Below, piece by piece: positions 59,562 through 64,000 of a stretch of DNA of 64,000 nt. Below the pieces are notes generated by a model, which was not told where the DNA came from, searched no databases, and saw nothing but the letters and a program-made list of their open reading frames with translations. The stretch spans positions 715,032-779,031 of the forward strand of contig MU004182.1 in NCBI GenBank assembly GCA_010093605.1, given 5' to 3'. The stretch is from Lophium mytilinum. Taxonomy: Eukaryota > Ascomycota > Dothideomycetes > Mytilinidiales > Mytilinidiaceae. Every line of letters begins with the position of its first letter. Position 1 is the stretch's first letter. The translations under genes and the position numbers were made by a program.

Positions 59562-61955
59562 ATCTAGCTCTCCCATCTTCCTACACCTGCTATCCAATTC
59601 CTAAAAAATACCCCATGATCTATTTTTCCTAAATCACTTCTTCGTGCTGGTTGCAGGTGGGCTGCGAGCCGGGAGCAGCTGTTGTAATTGGATAACCTTA
59701 CCTACTCAGTGCAGGTGGAGTTCCCGCGCGATCGGCGGGTGGCTTTCGGGCGCCCCCTCCCAATGCAGAATCTCGAATTGCGGGGAAGGGTTGTCGCGGT
59801 TCCACCAATCAGAGTAGCGGGTTGCGGATTTCTAATAATCGAGATTCTTGTTACGAGATGACGGGTGTTTTTACGTGCCGCCTTTGTTCGTGTGCGCAGT
59901 GATTTTGCTTGCGTCATGCATGGGTATCAAGTGATCGCATCTTTTGCATGCGGATCGAGGTAGCGCTCGCGCGCTCACTACTCTCTCCGAGGAGCGCACC
60001 CGCTCGGCATTGAAGTGATGTGCCACAGCGCGGAACTAGTGAATTGCCGATGACGCAGCTAGTCGCTAACTCGACTGCGGGTTAATTTCTGAGCGATGCG
60101 GTTTGCGCATGCGGTCGCGATCGTGATGGAGGAGAGGTCTAAGCATCATGCGGGGAGGCCAAATGCGGAGTGTGCGGAGGCTTGATTGTGGAGGCGGGAG
60201 CTGGATCAAGTAAGGGACTGGTACGCTATCCTAGCGCATACTCGACGAGAAGATGGGTTTCCGAGGAAGATCTGTGAGAAGAGGTCACGAGGGCTTGCGG
60301 CATCTACGTTTGGGAGTTGACGTCAGAGAGGCGGGTACAGGCAAATCTCGGGACACTCGGGGTTGTTAGAAGCTTTGGGGATGGGAGGCTTAAGGGGGGC
60401 TCCAAAATTGACGAGCGTTGATAGGATAGACTACTGTGAGTGTAGAGAAGCACTTTATTCGCGTATCTAACGAGGTGGTTTCAGCGCCACACGTCCAACG
60501 TTATGGGCAGCCTGAGCCATGGCAGTGGTTTTGTGCGGTTGATGGTGTGACTTTGAGGTTTCCGGGGACGTGGTGTTGGGGCTTGGTGGTCAGATTTTTC
60601 CTGTGGAGCTAGCTTCTGGTGGAAAGCTTATGGGCGTTAAGGTGCTTCTTTGCAGTGGTACACGGTTTGCCACGGTTATGCTTCGCAGGGGGGTTGTAGA
60701 GGCCCGAGAGTCCTTCAGGGCGCTGGGGTGAGGCACGTGATGTCACATGCTTGCCGATTTGATTCCTGAAAGCTGTTTTACGGAGCATTTGTAAAAGGAA
60801 CGCGGATCGAGATCTGATACACAAGTCTTATCTGCTTGCTTCTTTAAGGCTGAGAAGTGCGCAAAGGTAAGGAACCTCTATTTCCTCTGCTGTGGGTTTA
60901 ATGCACTCGCTCGGGAGTCGTTCGTTTCCATCACTCAGTGGATGAAAAGAATAAGGTAGGACAACCCATGTGGCGTCCAAGCAGTGTTCTTGCGTAGACT
61001 TCCAAGGTTCCACGTATCGAGTTTACATTGCAGGAAAAGCGTTGAAAATGACCAAAACATACTTCCCACTCTCCTCCAAATCGAACCCGCGGATTTACAG
61101 TGCCAAAATGGAAGCAAAAAGGAAAGAGTCAGGAAAACCTGACAAGTGCTCGTTGAAGCAACGTATGGTATTTAGCCACTTTCCTGAAGTACTGCAGAAA
61201 ATAAAAGAGTATACTTAGCTGAAGGGTATGTGTCTGATACTGATGAATAGCGTACCTTTCCGGCTTGGCGGTTTGAGCACGCGGGATCGTGCAGTGGTGT
61301 AACTCCAAGGCCGACTGTCTTTCTCTCTTCTCACAAACATCTCTTTCATCTCGTCATGACCGTCAGTAAGATTTAGTTTCAAAAGAAGCTCATTTCCTCG
61401 AAGAAATCGCCAACTAGAGCATGAAAAGCTCGTTTCAATCCATCAGGACTTCGACTTCTGACTTAGCCCACACCTCAAACGGGAAACATGCAAGATACCT
61501 TTCAACCCTATAATCCGAATACCTCACCCTCTGGAAACACCACCTCAGCCAAAAACTTCCTAAATCATTACCTCTTCTTATTGCTCTCCTTTATCTTTCC
61601 ATTCTTATGGCATGCGGAATCGGTTGCATGCTGCGCCAACCAGACTCTTGTAAGTCACATAGGCCATGGTGGGCTGCTGATAGTGCCGGGATCCATGAGT
61701 AGAATCAATCTGCTCAATGGAGGTCAGTGCGATGTCTTCGTCAGGACAAAAGTGGAGAGGTAGGATTGATTCGTCATCGGGGTTTATCGTATACCGGAGT
61801 AACGGCATGCTACACGGCAAATGCGCGCACTTTGACCTCCGACTTCGGCCAGAGCTCCGTGATCTCAAGCTCCCTCACCCGACATAAATTCACCATGTAG
61901 ACTCTTCCTCGCTAACGATCGTATATTGACAGTGCGGCAAAGCTCTAGAGGCGCA

Positions 61956-61961
61956 TATAAA
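61956..61961 (+). promoter_or_regulatory. TATA-like element upstream of methyltransferase
   Basis: TATAAA lies 95 bases before the first ATG of the methyltransferase. It almost touches a perfect intron donor (GTATGT at 61966), so the two readings compete. Confidence 0.35.
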
Positions 61962-61965
61962 GGAG

Positions 61966-62027
61966 GTATGTATCACTCTTCCCACGATTAGAGCTTATTC
62001 ATCACTATTTACTAACTACATCGCTAG
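61966..62027 (+). other. Candidate 5' UTR intron of methyltransferase
   Basis: GTATGT donor, TACTAAC branch point at 62010-62016 and TAG acceptor at 62025-62027 (or 62029-62031) form a textbook fungal intron in the leader. No upstream coding exon was found. Confidence 0.4.
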
Positions 62028-62050
62028 TTAGTTGTCCCTCCAAAGCATAT

Positions 62051-62896
62051 ATGCAGAAGACTCCCAGGCAATACACAGCCATCATGCCCAACGAACCCTC
62101 TTATGTCCATGGCCATCATTCCTCCGTCCTACGCTCCCACTCCTGGCGAACTGTAGAGAACTCCTGCCCACACCTACTGCCTCACATGCGACCGGATGCG
62201 AAGATACTCGACGTAGGATGTGGGCCTGGCACCATCACCTGTGACCTCGCACAACGCGTCCCACAGGGCAGCGTCATCGGAGTCGACATGTCCGTCGATG
62301 TGCTCAAAGGTGCCGAGAAGCTTGCTACAGAGCAAAATCTCAAAAATCTGAGCTTCACGACTGGCAACATCTACAGTCTGGACTATCCAGACGCCAGTTT
62401 CGATATCGTCCACGTGCACCAGGTGCTCCAGCATATCGATGACCCAGTACGTGGGATGCGTGAGCTACGTAGGGTCACAAAGCCTGGAGGGCTGGTGGCG
62501 TGTCGTGATGTCGACTATGCCGCTACTCTGTGGTACCCAGAGACACTTGGCTTGAAGAAGTGGTGCGAGCTGTATCAGACTGTTGCCAAGAGCACAGGAG
62601 GCGATCCGAACATCGGACGTCGACTTCACGCCGTTGCTCGTGAGGCAGGCTTCCAGCGGGACCAGATCGATTCTACTGTTGGAACATGGTGTTTCAGCAC
62701 ACAAGAAGAGCTAGATTTCTGGTGCAACATGTGGGCGGACCGGATGCTGAATAGCGAGTTTAAGGTAAAGGCTAAGCAGGGTGGGTTTGCAACCGACGAC
62801 AAGTTGGAGCGGTTCGCCCAAATATGGAGATCATTCGCCCAGGAAAAGGACGGCTGGTGTACACTTATCCATGGGCAGCTCATCTGCCGAGTCTAG
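62051..62896 (+). CDS. SAM-dependent methyltransferase (UbiE/COQ5-like class I)
   Basis: Single exon of 281 residues; the ATG at 62084 (MPNEPSYVHGHH) is an equally good start. Motif I is ILDVGCGPGTITCDLA. Motif II/III follows with VIGVDMS and TGNIYSLDYPDASFDIVHVHQVLQHI, and then a KPGGLVACRDVDY block. This is the common fungal class of small-molecule methyltransferases that often sit in biosynthetic clusters. The acceptor is unknown. It is convergent with the enoyl-reductase-like gene, with only about 24 bp between stop codons. Confidence 0.9.
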   Translation: MQKTPRQYTAIMPNEPSYVHGHHSSVLRSHSWRTVENSCPHLLPHMRPDAKILDVGCGPGTITCDLAQRVPQGSVIGVDMSVDVLKGAEKLATEQNLKNLSFTTGNIYSLDYPDASFDIVHVHQVLQHIDDPVRGMRELRRVTKPGGLVACRDVDYAATLWYPETLGLKKWCELYQTVAKSTGGDPNIGRRLHAVAREAGFQRDQIDSTVGTWCFSTQEELDFWCNMWADRMLNSEFKVKAKQGGFATDDKLERFAQIWRSFAQEKDGWCTLIHGQLICRV

Positions 62897-62920
62897 GTAA
62901 GTGTGAAATAGTACCTAATA

Positions 62921-64000
62921 TTACAATGCAAGCTTGTAAATCAGTTTCTTTCCGCTCACTTTCCCTTCCTTCATCTCCATTATTCCTCCGAATACACCCT
63001 CCAGCCCTCCCTCCCTCACATCCATCCTGTGAATCTTGATCTTCCCATCTGCGATGAGCCTTTCGGCTACTTTGCACCACATTTTCATAAACTCGAAATC
63101 CTCCTCAATGGCCTCGAAGGTCTCTCCCGCAATCTCAAACTCCCGGCCTAGTCCTGTGTATCCGAGATTGAAGCTCACCTCCACATCATTTCTGGGAGAG
63201 AAAGTATCAGTGGTGATCGAACCATACCAAAGTTTGCTCCCATCTGGCTTGGCAGAGTCCGAGAATGCTTCTGCGCAGATCTTTGCTACTTCGTCTCCAC
63301 CAATGGTATCCCAAATGTCGTAAAGCTGGTTATGCGTATACGCTCGAATCTCTGCGCCACACCCCGGCGCCCTGTAGTCAAAAGCCGCCAACGCACCGAG
63401 TTCCTTGACATACTCAAAATTCCTCGGATGGCACGTAGTAATCACCTCAAAGCCAGACCTCACCCCAAAGTCAGTAAACCTCTCCAACAAAAACTCTCCT
63501 AACGGCGCAAACTCACATCTTCGCAAACTGAATCCCATACGCCCCCATCCCCGAACTACCTCCATAAACCAGCATCCACGGCTTCTTCTTCTTCTTCTCC
63601 CCACCCTCCCCTTCCCCCTTCTCCCCCAACCCCACCAACGACAACCCCTTCTTCTGATAAAACGCCTGCCCCACCGTCAACATCGCCACCCCGAGCCCCG
63701 CCCCCTCCTCCCAGCTCATCGCCGCCGGCAGCCTCATCACCAGCCCGTCGCGCGCAACCACGTACTCGGCGAACGCGCCGCTGGTGGGATCCGTGCTGTT
63801 CGCGCCGTGCACGACGCCGAACACGCGGTCGCCGATTTGGGCGGCGTCGACGCCTGCGCCGACGGCGGTGATGATGCCGGCGTAGTCGCAGCCGATCGTG
63901 CTGCCTATGGGGCCGAGGCCGAGGGCGGGGTTGTCGATGTGCTGGTTCCAGTCGGTGGGGTTGAGGGCGACGGTGTGGGTGCGGATGAGGAGGTGGCCTG
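62921..64000 (-). CDS. Zinc-free MDR oxidoreductase / trans-enoyl reductase-like (partial)
   Basis: The 5' end runs off the right edge. Visible exons are 64000-63516 and 63458-62921, the splice giving AKMSGFEVITTC. Motifs match the medium-chain reductases of the toxD/LovC group: ALNPTDWNQH early, GCDYAGIITAVGAGV, a VYGGSSGMGAYGIQFAK cofactor block, and HPRNFEYVKELGALAAFDYR. A Glu/Lys-rich insert precedes the nucleotide-binding loop. Such enzymes reduce enoyl groups during polyketide synthesis or act as general quinone/alkene reductases. No catalytic zinc ligands are seen in the visible part. Its convergent neighbour is a methyltransferase. Confidence 0.88.

Larger units (their letters stand above)
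59562..62050. other. Long gene-free region
   Basis: About 2.5 kb. The first few hundred bases are the transporter's 3' flank, and no gene is supported further on. A small plus-strand frame at about 61488-61763 is not convincing. Confidence 0.4.

Overview
The window looks like nuclear DNA of a filamentous ascomycete (Pezizomycotina; the class cannot be settled from the sequence alone). Genes are compact and densely packed on both strands. They carry short introns of about 50-150 bp with GTAAGT-like donors and CTAAC-like branch points. The gene set is typical of these fungi: Zn2Cys6 regulators, a DAL5-type permease, a GPR1/FUN34 acetate transporter, a berberine-bridge-type oxidase, a ferritin-like secreted protein, a DUF6604 protein, PEX5 and NOG2. 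Exon structures below were worked out by hand from frame, splice sites and family conservation. I found no tRNA, rRNA or CRISPR array.

Left part (1-10.1 kb): an alpha/beta-hydrolase-like protein carrying five near-identical 84-bp coding repeats. It is followed by a group that reads as a small catabolic cluster: a DAL5-type permease and a peroxisomal D-amino-acid oxidase that diverge from a promoter with GATA sites, then a Zn2Cys6 regulator and an ACMSD-type amidohydrolase/decarboxylase. Next (10.4-18.2 kb) come two small proteins, one probably mitochondrial, a single-exon DUF6604 protein whose upstream region holds a duplicated 75-bp unit with perfect Gcn4/CpcA-type sites, and a secreted ferritin-like protein.

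Middle (21-29.3 kb): a LovD-like beta-lactamase/transesterase, an AlcR-type Zn2Cys6 regulator of about 1008 residues, a class I Baeyer-Villiger monooxygenase and the broken C-terminal end of a TRI12-like efflux pump. Together these resemble a small, partly decayed secondary-metabolism or degradation locus. Housekeeping genes follow (30-38.2 kb): a divergent PEX5-type peroxisomal import receptor, two small hypothetical proteins, a mitochondrial ribosomal protein (PET123/mS26 type), and the nucleolar GTPase NOG2 in a head-to-head arrangement with it. One NOG2 intron is unusually long.

Right part (38.4-64 kb): a TpA-rich, gene-free stretch that looks mutated by RIP; a secreted FAD oxidase; an F-box-like protein; a flavocytochrome b2-type lactate dehydrogenase diverging from a sugar transporter that carries a one-base frameshift; a small mitochondrial protein; a Ser/Tyr-rich small protein; a BCS1-like AAA ATPase; the acetate transporter; and at the edge a methyltransferase convergent with a trans-enoyl-reductase-like gene that runs out of the window. 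That last pair may be the border of another biosynthetic cluster. No entirely new system is proven. The strongest leads are the permease/oxidase/regulator/amidohydrolase group, the divergent PTS1 receptor, the LovD-BVMO-regulator locus, the coding minisatellite and the NOG2 intron.
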